Shown here in pieces: positions 26,328 to 33,967 of a stretch of DNA of 64,000 bases (position 1 is its first letter; the number at the start of each line of letters is the position of its first letter). A model generated the notes under the pieces. It was not told the DNA's origin. It did not search any database and saw nothing but the letters and a program-made list of their open reading frames with translations. Origin of the DNA: JBNJGB01 sp051747385 (GTDB lineage: Bacteria; Myxococcota_A; UBA9042; PHBI01; JACKFB01); assembly GCA_051747385.1 (NCBI GenBank), contig JBNJGB010000011.1:62001-126000 (forward strand). The letters run 5' to 3'. A program made the position numbers and the translations under genes.

Positions 26328-27347
26328 CTACTCCGTGAGCGTGATCTCCCAGCTGGCCTGCACCTCGAAGGGCTCGTCGTCCCCGCCCTCGACGACCTTG
26401 TCTCCCACGGTGGAGACGGTCACCTCGTAGGTCCCAGGCGGGAAGGGGGCGCCGGGTTCGAAGCCCGTGTCCGAGGGGCCGGAGAAGTTGCGCCCGGTCC
26501 ACTCGAAGGACTCGGTGAAGGTGCCCGGCTCCAGCGTCACCGGGTCGTATGGTCCGCCCTGGCAGAGGCCCTCGTCGCAGATGCACCACTTCTCGTCGCC
26601 GCCCTCGATGACCTCGAACCACTTCATGCCGCTGGGGCCGTCGGTGTCGCAGTGTCCGGCGTCCTGCGGGAAGGTGACGACCTCCAGGCCGTCCTCGGCA
26701 GCGTGGGCGGCGACGACGACGTCCCATGTGAAGGTCACCCCCGCCTGGGCCTGGGCCGTGGTGAACGCGCACTGGTCCCCGGGCACCTCGAGCGTCACCC
26801 CATCCAGGTCGGACTCCACGGTGACCTCGCACTCGGGCTCCGCAGGCTCGCAGACGACGTGTCCCAGGTCCTCGTCGCAGTGGCAGGTGCATCCCTCCTT
26901 CGCCACCGGCCCCTCGAAGTCCCGGCAGGTCAGGCACATGGTCTCCGGGCACATCTCGTAGGCGAAGTCCTCGGGCTGGCACGACCAGCCGTTCGAGCAG
27001 ACCTCGCCCGGGAGCGGGAGGCCCCAGCAGGTGCCCGGCGGGCACTCGGGCACCAGGACGCCCTCTTCGCAGGCCCACTCACCCTCGACGCAGATCGCCG
27101 GGCCCAGGAGCACGTCGCCGCCGCATCCGGGAGCACACTGGGGCGTGTCGCCCTCGCACTCGCCCCGGGTCACCTCGCCGAGGTCCCCGACGTCGGTGTC
27201 GCCGGGCCCGGTGTCGCCGCCGGTCGTGTCGTCGACCCTGGCGTCGGAGACCACGTCCGCCGCGCCGCCGTCGCTCCCCGCGTCGTCGCAGGCGCCCAGG
27301 GCCAGCACCGTCGTCGCGAGCACCACTCCCATCCGGACTCGTCGCAT
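26328..27347 (-). CDS. Cys-rich lipoprotein, hypothetical
   Basis: 339 residues. Signal ends in lipobox LGAC (residue ~19), followed by an Asp/Thr/Gly-rich spacer of about 45 residues. The N-terminal half of the mature part has some 20 Cys (CAPGCGG, CPPGTCWG, CMCL-type pairs, CTCHCDED), suggesting disulfide-knit modules. The C-terminal ~130 residues look like a beta-sandwich (DGVTLEVPGDQCAF, PFPPGTYEVTVSTVGD). ATG at 27345-27347 follows GGGAGGG; longer in-frame extensions have no signal peptide. Function unknown; surface binding is plausible. Confidence 0.72.
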   Translation of the reverse strand: MRRVRMGVVLATTVLALGACDDAGSDGGAADVVSDARVDDTTGGDTGPGDTDVGDLGEVTRGECEGDTPQCAPGCGGDVLLGPAICVEGEWACEEGVLVPECPPGTCWGLPLPGEVCSNGWSCQPEDFAYEMCPETMCLTCRDFEGPVAKEGCTCHCDEDLGHVVCEPAEPECEVTVESDLDGVTLEVPGDQCAFTTAQAQAGVTFTWDVVVAAHAAEDGLEVVTFPQDAGHCDTDGPSGMKWFEVIEGGDEKWCICDEGLCQGGPYDPVTLEPGTFTESFEWTGRNFSGPSDTGFEPGAPFPPGTYEVTVSTVGDKVVEGGDDEPFEVQASWEITLTE

Positions 27348-27567
27348 CCCGCATCCCTCCCGCCAGGTCGTCTCCCAGCGCCGAAGCAAGGACGATGCCA
27401 GGCGGCCGACACCGGCCTGGTGCGGGGCCGCAGGGCATGCCGCGCGGATGAAGTGTGCACATCTTGCACACAGTGTGGCCCCTCTGCGGTCGCCGGGTCC
27501 GTGGCGTGGAAGCACGGCGGCGCTCCCGAGCCCTCGACCTCGCGGCGGTCAGGGAGTTCGGTCGGTC

Positions 27568-27600
27568 TTGCATATACGCGGGTAAACGGGTATACGATGC
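27568..27600 (+). promoter_or_regulatory. sigma-70-type promoter overlapping a dyad operator for the ars operon
   Basis: TTGCAT (27568-27573) and TATACG (27591-27596) are separated by 17 bp, a near-ideal -35/-10 pair in an otherwise very GC-rich region. GCATATAC at 27570 and GTATACGATGC ending at 27600 form an imperfect inverted repeat covering both boxes, the usual place for an ArsR/SmtB operator. The predicted start of transcription is at about 27602-27605, at or next to the ATG of arsR (27605). Confidence 0.72.
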
Positions 27601-27604
27601 TCCC

Positions 27605-27991
27605 ATGAGGTCGCTGATCGACACCTTCAAGGCGTTGGCGGACGACACGCGGCTCCGGATCCTCGCGCTCGTGCTGCTCCGCGGCGAGATCTGTGTCTGC
27701 GACGTCGAGGCCATCCTGGACATCACCCAGTCCAAGGCCTCTCGGCACGCCCGCTATCTCCGGAACGCCGGGCTGCTCGAGGATCGGCGCGACGGCGTGT
27801 GGGTGCACTACCGGGTGGCCGGCGACCTGGACCCCGAGCGGCGACGCCTCCTGGAGTCGCTCCCCGGCTTGATCGGCGACGCCGGCATGGCGGAGCTGCA
27901 CCGGAAGCTGGACGCCTGGCTCGCGGCCAAGGAGGAGGGCCAGACGTGCCGCACCATCGGCGCCAGCCTCGGAAGCGAGGAGGTGGCATGA
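27605..27991 (+). CDS. arsR: ArsR/SmtB family metalloid-responsive repressor
   Basis: 128 residues, winged helix: IDTFKALADDTRLRILALVL, then EICVCDVEAILDITQSKASRHARYLRNAGLL, the recognition helix with the vicinal CVCD pair where ArsR places its As(III)-binding Cys. A third Cys occurs near the C-terminus (QTCRTIG). By family it represses until trivalent arsenicals bind. No Shine-Dalgarno precedes the ATG and the predicted transcript starts about there, so the mRNA is probably leaderless. First gene of a five-gene operon; stop overlaps the next ATG (ATGA). Confidence 0.93.
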   Translation: MRSLIDTFKALADDTRLRILALVLLRGEICVCDVEAILDITQSKASRHARYLRNAGLLEDRRDGVWVHYRVAGDLDPERRRLLESLPGLIGDAGMAELHRKLDAWLAAKEEGQTCRTIGASLGSEEVA

Positions 27992-29040
27992 GCGCCACGG
28001 CCTCCCCGCCCGTCCGGTGGAGGGTGCCGCTGGCCGCGGCCGCGACGCTCGGCGCCTGGGGGGTCCTCTACACGCACCTCGAGGACCTCGCGCGCCTGAC
28101 CACGCACGGGCTGATGGGCCTGGAGCGCGGAAGCCACCTGGGCGAGGCGGCGACGTTCTTCGTCTACGAGGTCCCGAAGGTCCTCATGCTGCTCGTGCTC
28201 ATCGTCTTCGCGGTGGGCATCGTCCGCACCTTCTTCACGCCGGAGCGCACGCGCCGCATCCTGGCCGGGAAGCGCGAGTCCGCGGGCAACGTGCTCGCCG
28301 CGCTGCTCGGCGTGGTCACGCCCTTCTGCTCGTGCTCGGCGGTCCCGCTGTTCATCGGCTTCGTCACGGCCGGCGTCCCGCTCGGGGTCACCTTCTCGTT
28401 CCTCATCGCCGCGCCCATGGTCAACGAGGTGGCGCTCGTCCTCCTGTTCGGCCTGGTGGGCTGGCAGGTGGCGCTGCTCTACGCCGTCACCGGCCTCGCC
28501 GTGGCCATCGTCGCCGGGTGGGTGCTCGGGCGCATGAACCTCGAGCGCCACGTGGAGTCGTGGGTCTACGACACCCCCGGGGCCGGAGCCGAGGCCGGGG
28601 CGGGCGCTAGCGAGGAGCACCTCACCTGGGGCGACCGCGGGCGGGCCGGCCTGGACGCCGTCCGGGAGATCGTCGGCCGGGTGTGGCTCTACGTGGTCGG
28701 CGGCATCGCCGTCGGGGCGGCCATCCACGGCTACGTGCCGGAGGACTTCATGGCCTCCGTCATGGGCGAGAGCGCCTGGTGGTCCGTCCCCGCGGCCGTG
28801 CTGCTCGGCGTCCCCATGTACTCGAACGCGGCCGGCGTCGTCCCGGTCGTGCAGGCGCTCCTCGAGAAGGGCGCCGCGCTGGGCACCACCCTCGCGTTCA
28901 TGATGGCGGTCATCGCCCTGTCCCTGCCGGAGGTGGTCATCCTGCGCAAGGTGCTCCGCCCCCGGCTCATCGCCGCGTTCCTCGGCGTGGTGGCGGCGGG
29001 CATCCTGCTCGTCGGCTATCTCTTCAACGTCCTCGTGTGA
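27988..29040 (+). CDS. permease of the DUF318/ArsP type
   Basis: 350 residues with about ten membrane helices. The hallmark segment GVVTPFCSCSAVPLFIGFVTAGVPLG with CSCSAVP is that of the ArsP/YraQ-like (DUF318) permeases; a second conserved block is GVPMYSNAAGVVPVVQALLEKG. ArsP exports trivalent organoarsenicals, and related permeases have been annotated for Cu/Zn. Being between arsR and arsE/F/G-like genes, an arsenical substrate is most likely. A Gly/Ala/Glu-rich cytoplasmic loop sits at about 195-210. Confidence 0.87.
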   Translation: MSATASPPVRWRVPLAAAATLGAWGVLYTHLEDLARLTTHGLMGLERGSHLGEAATFFVYEVPKVLMLLVLIVFAVGIVRTFFTPERTRRILAGKRESAGNVLAALLGVVTPFCSCSAVPLFIGFVTAGVPLGVTFSFLIAAPMVNEVALVLLFGLVGWQVALLYAVTGLAVAIVAGWVLGRMNLERHVESWVYDTPGAGAEAGAGASEEHLTWGDRGRAGLDAVREIVGRVWLYVVGGIAVGAAIHGYVPEDFMASVMGESAWWSVPAAVLLGVPMYSNAAGVVPVVQALLEKGAALGTTLAFMMAVIALSLPEVVILRKVLRPRLIAAFLGVVAAGILLVGYLFNVLV

Positions 29041-29056
29041 GGCAAGGAGGCTCCCC

Positions 29057-29290
29057 GTGAAGATCCAGGTCTATGGCCCCGGCTGCAGGAAGTGCAGGCG
29101 CACCGAGAAGGTGGTCCGCGAGACCCTCGACTCCCTCGGCGTCGAGGCCGACGTCGAGAAGGTCGAGGACTACCAGGCCATCATGGCGGCCGGCGTCCTG
29201 GGGACGCCCGCGGTCGCGGTCGACGGCGAGGTGAAGGTGTCCGGCCGGGTCCCCAAGCCCGCCGAGATCGAAGGCTGGCTGAAGGCGTGA
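29057..29290 (+). CDS. arsE: small thioredoxin-fold protein, ArsE-like
   Basis: 77 residues, redox-active small thioredoxin/glutaredoxin-fold protein: MKIQVYGPGCRKCRRTEK with CRKC active site and the cis-Pro in GVLGTPAVAVDGEVKVSGRVP. Matches the ArsE position and size in arsEFG-type operons. Start GTG at 29057, six bases after AAGGAGG. Likely a thiol reductant for the next two proteins. Confidence 0.82.
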   Translation: MKIQVYGPGCRKCRRTEKVVRETLDSLGVEADVEKVEDYQAIMAAGVLGTPAVAVDGEVKVSGRVPKPAEIEGWLKA

Positions 29291-29299
29291 GGCGGTGAC

Positions 29300-29806
29300 A
29301 TGAACGCGAAGAGGATCGCCACGACCGCGCTGCTCGCCTTCGTGGCCGCGAGCGTCGTCGTGCTGGTGACCAAGGAGCTCCGGAGGCAGGAGGCGATCGA
29401 CGCGGCCGCCACCGCGGCCGTGCCGAGTGGGGACGACGCCGCCGCCGAGGCGGACGAGGCCGGGTCGCGCTACGTCGTCTACTATCTCCACGGCAGCTAT
29501 CGCTGCGCGACCTGCCGCAAGCTGGAGGCCTACACGGAGGAGGCCGTGCGCGACGCCTTCGGGGACGACCTGGAGGGGGGCGGCGTCGCCTGGGAGCCCG
29601 TGAACGTCGAGGAGCCCGGGAACGTACACTACGCGAAGGACTTCGAGGTGACCGGCAAGGCCGTCGTGGTGGCGGAGGTGCGCGGCGACGAGCAGGTGCG
29701 CTGGACGAAGCTCGGGCGCATCTGGGACCTGGTCGGCGACAAGCAGGCCTACATCACCTACGTCCAGGACGAGGTGGTGAGCTTCATGGCGTCGGAGAGC
29801 GGATGA
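29300..29806 (+). CDS. arsF: ArsF-like membrane-anchored thioredoxin-like protein
   Basis: 168 residues. One N-terminal membrane helix (ATTALLAFVAASVVVLVT), then a periplasm-facing thioredoxin-like domain with SYRCATCRKLEAYTEEAV (CATC) and DFEVTGKAVVVAEV. This is the pattern of ArsF-family proteins named from nitrophenyl/roxarsone-type arsenical detoxification. Ends in a 4-base overlap with arsG. Confidence 0.8.
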   Translation: MNAKRIATTALLAFVAASVVVLVTKELRRQEAIDAAATAAVPSGDDAAAEADEAGSRYVVYYLHGSYRCATCRKLEAYTEEAVRDAFGDDLEGGGVAWEPVNVEEPGNVHYAKDFEVTGKAVVVAEVRGDEQVRWTKLGRIWDLVGDKQAYITYVQDEVVSFMASESG

Positions 29807-30489
29807 CTGCGCTCGCGCTCGCCACGGGCTCCGCGCTCTGGCTGGGCGTGCTCACGTCGGTGAGCCCCTGCCCGCTCGCGACCAACCTCGCGGCGGTGTC
29901 CTTTTTGGGCCGACAGGTGGGCAGCCGGCGTCGCGCCGTCGCCTCGGCCGGAGCCTACGTGCTCGGCCGCGCCCTGGCGTACGCGGTCATCGGCGCGCTC
30001 GTGGTGGCCGGGGTCCTCTCGATCCCCGGCGCCGCGGGCTTCCTCGAGCGGTACATGAACCGCCTGCTCGGTCCGATCCTGGTGCTCGCCGGCATGGCGC
30101 TCCTCGGGCTGCTCCCGCTCAGCTTCGGCGTGCCCGGGGGCGACGGCCTGCGGGACCGGGCGGCCCGGTCGGGGCTGGTCGGGGCGCTGCTCCTCGGCGT
30201 GCTCTTCGCGCTGTCCTTCTGCCCGGTCTCCGCGGCGTTGTTCTTCGGCAGCCTGGTCCCGCTGTCCATCCACCACCAGTCGACCGCGTGGCTTCCCCTC
30301 GTGTTCGGCGTGGGCACCGGCCTCCCCGTCTTCGCCCTGGCCCTGGTGCTGGCGTTCGGCGCCGGCGCGCTCGGCGGCGTGCTGAGGCGCCTGGACACCT
30401 TCCAGCGCTGGGCCACCCGAGCGACCGGCGTCGTCTTCGTCGGCGTCGGCCTCTACTACACGGTCATGTTCATCTTCCTGGCGCCGTAG
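29803..30489 (+). CDS. arsG: ArsG-like permease (CcdA/DsbD-type fold)
   Basis: 228 residues, six to seven membrane helices. The Cys-Pro pairs TSVSPCPLATNLAAVSFLG and LFALSFCPVSAALFFGSL are the paired redox Cys of CcdA/DsbD-like transporters and characterise ArsG, the permease of aromatic arsenicals. Overlaps arsF by four bases. Last gene of the operon; no clear terminator follows. Confidence 0.83.
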   Translation: MTALALATGSALWLGVLTSVSPCPLATNLAAVSFLGRQVGSRRRAVASAGAYVLGRALAYAVIGALVVAGVLSIPGAAGFLERYMNRLLGPILVLAGMALLGLLPLSFGVPGGDGLRDRAARSGLVGALLLGVLFALSFCPVSAALFFGSLVPLSIHHQSTAWLPLVFGVGTGLPVFALALVLAFGAGALGGVLRRLDTFQRWATRATGVVFVGVGLYYTVMFIFLAP

Positions 30490-30794
30490 ACGCGCTACGC
30501 CCTCCCGGCGCCCCGGGAGCCCATCCGGCGTCGCGGGCTTGGGCGCCACGCACGCGTCGAGCCGGCGCGGGATGAGATCCCCGGAGGCTTCAGGGTCCTC
30601 GGCGAGGACCGCCTCCGGGGCGCTGGACGGGGTGGGGCGGCGGGGGGGGCGCGAGCCGCAGACCCTCGGGAATGCACGTCCGAACGGTCGTGTTGATCTC
30701 GCCGTGTCCGGGCCGGACCGCGTGGCGCCGCTGCGTCCATGGCGTGGTGTGCCCGATCGACCATTGACAATCACAGCCCAACGGGAGCAGCCCC
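30490..30794. other. intergenic region, no gene seen
   Basis: 305 bp between arsG and the EEP-family gene. No supported ORF on either strand. Plus-strand GGGAG at 30783-30787 is the likely ribosome binding site of the next gene. Confidence 0.4.
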
Positions 30795-31700
30795 ATCCTC
30801 AGACTTGCCGCTTCACTCCTCGCCATCACATCCGCGTTCCTGCTCACCACCCCGACCGGTGATCGGACCCCTCAGCGACTCACCAGTCGCGCACACGCAC
30901 AGGCCGCGCTCGACGGGGGCGCCGAGGTTCCCGACGGCGGCGAGATCTCCATCCTGACGTACAACGTCGCGGGTCTCCCGGAGGGCATCTCCAGCTCGTC
31001 TCCGTCCAGGAACATCCCGCTCATCGCGCCCCTGCTCGAGGCGTTCGACCTGGTCCTGCTGCAGGAGGACTTCTGGTATCACGACGACCTCGTGGCGAAG
31101 GTGAAGCACTTCTTCCGCTCCGAACCCATGTTCGAGGTCCCCTCGCTTGCGCGACTGGGCGACGGGCTGAACCGGCTCAGCCGGCTCCCGTTCCGGGACT
31201 ACGCGCGCACCTCCTGGGGGCGCTGCCACGGGACCCTGGACTGCGGCAGCGACTGCATCGCGTCGAAGGGCTTCTCCTATGCGCGGACCTGGCTGCCCGG
31301 CGAGCTTCCGGTCGACGTCTACAACGTCCACCTGGACGCCGCGCGCTGCGAGGGAGACATCGAGACGCGCGCGGAGCAGGTGGGGCAGCTCCTCCGGAGC
31401 ATCCGCGAGCGCTCCCGGGACGTGGCCGTCGTGGTCGCGGGCGACTTCAACCTCTACGGGTCGCGGCGGCCGGACCGCCTGCACCTCCAGGACTTCCTCG
31501 AGGCCGGGCTGGAGGACGCCTGCGACGCGATCGGCTGCGGCGAGGACGGCCACGTGGACCGGATCCTGCTCCGGAGCTCCGACGACGTCTCCCTGGCCCC
31601 GCGCTCCTGGGAGGTGCCCGACGGCTTCGAGACCCCCGATGGCGAGCCGCTGTCCGACCACTCGCCCATCGCCGTGCGCGTGGCCTGGGAGCGCCGTTGA
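30795..31700 (+). CDS. secreted endonuclease/exonuclease/phosphatase family protein, apparent ATC start
   Basis: Complete EEP-fold hydrolase core: ILTYNVAGLPE, VLLQEDFW (metal-binding Glu), DVYNVHLDA, VVAGDFNLYG, GHVDRILLR and SDHSPIAV. Such enzymes cleave phosphodiesters of lipids, nucleic acids or phosphoinositides. Upstream in frame a signal peptide is encoded (LRLAASLLAITSAFLLTT). The codon before it, ATC at 30795, stands seven bases after GGGAG exactly where an ATG is expected. After the stop at 30765 no ATG, GTG or TTG occurs in frame until GTG at 31092, which would delete the catalytic Asn and Glu motifs. So the gene uses a non-canonical start, has lost its ATG by one base change, or the base is a sequencing error. 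301 residues with this start. Confidence 0.75.
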   Translation: MLRLAASLLAITSAFLLTTPTGDRTPQRLTSRAHAQAALDGGAEVPDGGEISILTYNVAGLPEGISSSSPSRNIPLIAPLLEAFDLVLLQEDFWYHDDLVAKVKHFFRSEPMFEVPSLARLGDGLNRLSRLPFRDYARTSWGRCHGTLDCGSDCIASKGFSYARTWLPGELPVDVYNVHLDAARCEGDIETRAEQVGQLLRSIRERSRDVAVVVAGDFNLYGSRRPDRLHLQDFLEAGLEDACDAIGCGEDGHVDRILLRSSDDVSLAPRSWEVPDGFETPDGEPLSDHSPIAVRVAWERR

Positions 31701-31770
31701 CCCCTGCTCCCCACCGCTCGTCGGCTCGGCCCGGCGCACGGTGGAGGGTGGAGGCCAGTCGCGGTTCCCC

Positions 31771-32196
31771 TCAGCCCTCGTCGTCACCGGTCCTCCCCTC
31801 GCGCTCCAGCTCCGGCTCGATGCCGTCGAGGTAGCCGAGCAGACGCATGGCCACGAGGTCGCCGTGCTCGTCGAGGAGGGACGCCACACGGCGCAGCGCG
31901 CGATGCCGGAGATCGTCGCCGGTGTCGTAATCGAGACCGGGCTCGCCCAGCCCCGGGCCCGCCGGTTCGCCCGTGAGCAACCATCGGGCGTCCACGTCCG
32001 GATGGAGCCGGACGACCTCGGCCACCACGGCGAGGGAGCGCGAGCCCCGCAAGGCGTTGTAGACGCGGGCCTTGTGGAGCCCCGAGCGCCGCACGAAGGG
32101 CATCACGCCGCCGCGCGCCTCCAGCACCCGGCGCAGGCGGTCGGGGAGGCCCCCGGTCGACCCGGAGTCGTCTTTTCGAGACGACCGGGTTGACAT
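31771..32196 (-). CDS. XRE/CI-repressor-like DNA-binding protein
   Basis: 141 residues. The N-terminal half is a helix-turn-helix: LPDRLRRVLEARGGVMPFVRR, SGLHKARVYNALRGSRSLAVV, then LHPDVDARWLLTGEPAG, the characteristic end of CI-repressor-type HTH domains. The rest (DDLRHRALRRVASLLDEHGD) is helical and probably for dimerisation. ATG at 32194-32196. Divergent from the gene at 32397 with a dyad just upstream, so self-regulation is likely. Confidence 0.75.
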   Translation of the reverse strand: MSTRSSRKDDSGSTGGLPDRLRRVLEARGGVMPFVRRSGLHKARVYNALRGSRSLAVVAEVVRLHPDVDARWLLTGEPAGPGLGEPGLDYDTGDDLRHRALRRVASLLDEHGDLVAMRLLGYLDGIEPELEREGRTGDDEG

Positions 32197-32207
32197 CGTA
32201 TCGGTAT

Positions 32208-32220
32208 CTGGTCTATCCAG
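32208..32220. promoter_or_regulatory. short dyad upstream of the XRE gene, candidate operator
   Basis: CTGG-N5-CCAG (CTGGTCTATCCAG) lies 12 bp upstream of the XRE start, in a locally AT-richer stretch that also has a GTATCGGTATC near-direct repeat. Probably promoter/operator for autoregulation. Confidence 0.35.
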
Positions 32221-32396
32221 TATGGAAACCGAGACTCTGTTGGGATCGCGGACGGAGTCCGTGGACGGTTCTGCGCGCCACCGGGCGACGCCGGGGCGCG
32301 GTGACTCTACCTCGGACGCGCCGTCGCGCGAAGCGTCGTCTTGCGCCCGCCGATCGGGCGGGCCGTGCCATCGCCACCCGCGCCACGAGCCGAGCC

Positions 32397-32894
32397 ATGG
32401 ACTCCATCCTCGTCGTAGCCCAGTACCCGGAGCAGCGTCGGCAGGTCCGCCTCTTCCTGAGCGGGCACTGGACCGTCGTGGAGGCCCGGGATGCGTCCGA
32501 GGCGGCGGCAGGCAGCGAGGGGTGCTCCACCGCCGTGGTCGTGGAGTCGGTCTGGGATCCCGGCTTCGCCCTGCGCGTGGCGCGCGCCCTGAGACGCAGT
32601 GCGGGCCGGACGGCGATCGTGGTGCTGATCCGGCCCGGCGGATGGATGGCGTGGACGGAGGCCGTGTGGGGCGGGACCGTCGACTGCGTCCTCCCGTGGC
32701 CCCGGAGTCCCGACCAGCTCGTGGGTTTGATCGGCCTGCTGCAGCCCGGCGGGCACGGTGGAGAGGAGGGTCCGGTCGACCGCTCGGCGTCCGATCGCGC
32801 GCTGCTCCGGGCGCTGCTGTGGCGCCTGCACGGGCTCCACGGGACCCTGCATGCCCTGGTGGAGCGCCTGGAGGGCGCCGACGGCCCTCAGTAG
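32397..32894 (+). CDS. degenerate receiver-like protein
   Basis: 165 residues. MDSILVVAQYPEQRRQVRLFLSG and WTVVEARDASEA look like the first beta-alpha units of a CheY receiver domain, and IVVLIRPGGW / VDCVLPWPRSPDQLVGLI like its later strands. The phosphoacceptor Asp is not there (TAVVVESVW) and the acidic pair at strand 1 is missing, so it cannot be phosphorylated in the normal way. The C-terminal ~45 residues are helical. ATG at 32397 has a weak Shine-Dalgarno. Its 3' end overlaps the convergent sterol reductase by seven bases. Confidence 0.6.
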   Translation: MDSILVVAQYPEQRRQVRLFLSGHWTVVEARDASEAAAGSEGCSTAVVVESVWDPGFALRVARALRRSAGRTAIVVLIRPGGWMAWTEAVWGGTVDCVLPWPRSPDQLVGLIGLLQPGGHGGEEGPVDRSASDRALLRALLWRLHGLHGTLHALVERLEGADGPQ

Positions 32895-33967
32895 ATGCCC
32901 GGGATGATCCGGTAGCGCACCCGCGAGGTGTACTCCTCCCACAGGGGACCGTACTTCCTCGCGCAGCGCCGGTCGTCGTCGATCTGTCGGGGGAGGAGGA
33001 GGACGAGGTAGTAGAGCGGGTACAGCCACGGCCAGATCACGCTCGGGTGGCCGAGGACCAGCGCCAGCCCCGTGGCCATGAGGATCTCGCCCAGGTAGTT
33101 GATGTGGCGGGAGACGCCCCAAAAGCCGCTCACGAGCAGCCGGCGCTCGCCGTCCGTGACCGTCCGTGGGCGGATGCCGAGGAAGCTGCGCTCCGGGTCC
33201 CGCTTGAACGTGAACTTCTGCATGTTCGCGCCGCGGGCCAGGCTCCAGCCGAGGAAGAAGACGGCGGCGTAGGCGGCGAGCAGCGGCGTGGGGGTGTGCG
33301 GGTTGGGAAGCTCCGCGGTCCCCCACAGGCCCACGGGGTAGAAGTACGGGTAGAAGACGAGGCAGCCCCAGCCCAGCTTGAAGCCGACGTTCTCGGCGAA
33401 GAGGTCGTAGGTGTAGAGGTGGACGCGCTCGAAGGTGAGGTAGTCCAGCACGAACCAGGAGAAGAGCGCGGCGTACACGGCCACGCCCGGCGAGGGATCG
33501 TCCGGGTGGAGGCTCCAGTGGTGCGCGGTGAACGACAGGACGTTCAGCTCGAGCATGACGGCGCCGACGAGGTACAGCCACATCTTCGCGTCGACCCGCC
33601 CGGACAGCCACTGCGGATTCCAGCGCCGGCCCAGGTAGAGGTCGGCCAGGAAGGACTTCCCGGTGCTCGGGGCCGGCAGGACGATCCAGAGCGTGAACAG
33701 GAGGCCCAGGGTGCAGGCCCCGGCGAGGCCGCTCCATCGGTGGTCCCAGAGCCAGTCGAACGGCAGCAGGCCCGAGGCGCCGACCCCGCACCAGATGCCG
33801 ACCATCACGAGGAGCACGGGCAGGCCGTTCAGCCGATAGCGCAGGGGGCGGCCCGTCTCGGGGTCGGTGACGTAGCCGTCCACGTGGCGCGCCGGGAGCA
33901 CCAGGTGCAGCAGGAGGATGAGCCCGTAGACGATCCACGGCGCGAAGAAGCCGGCGGCGGAGTCCAT
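32888..33967 (-). CDS. sterol reductase, ERG4/ERG24 family (C14-reductase-like)
   Basis: 359 residues, at least eight membrane helices. The C-terminal signature is RRLLVSGFWGVSRHINYLGEI, then DDDRRCARKYGPLWEEYTSRV and YRIIPGIY, close to the ERG24/TM7SF2 (C14 sterol reductase) ends. Motif FTFKRDPE and the NADPH-binding segment are present. Its start codon and the SDR stop share bases (TGATG at 33965-33969), so an SDR and this reductase are one operon. With the DHCR7-like gene at 163-1554 this suggests sterol tailoring. No squalene monooxygenase or oxidosqualene cyclase is in the window. Confidence 0.87.
   Translation of the reverse strand: MDSAAGFFAPWIVYGLILLLHLVLPARHVDGYVTDPETGRPLRYRLNGLPVLLVMVGIWCGVGASGLLPFDWLWDHRWSGLAGACTLGLLFTLWIVLPAPSTGKSFLADLYLGRRWNPQWLSGRVDAKMWLYLVGAVMLELNVLSFTAHHWSLHPDDPSPGVAVYAALFSWFVLDYLTFERVHLYTYDLFAENVGFKLGWGCLVFYPYFYPVGLWGTAELPNPHTPTPLLAAYAAVFFLGWSLARGANMQKFTFKRDPERSFLGIRPRTVTDGERRLLVSGFWGVSRHINYLGEILMATGLALVLGHPSVIWPWLYPLYYLVLLLPRQIDDDRRCARKYGPLWEEYTSRVRYRIIPGIY

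Noticed and set aside
30539..30862. ORFs on both strands between arsG and the EEP gene
   Set aside because: No start signal, composition of shadow frames, and overlap with the signal-peptide coding region of the EEP gene.
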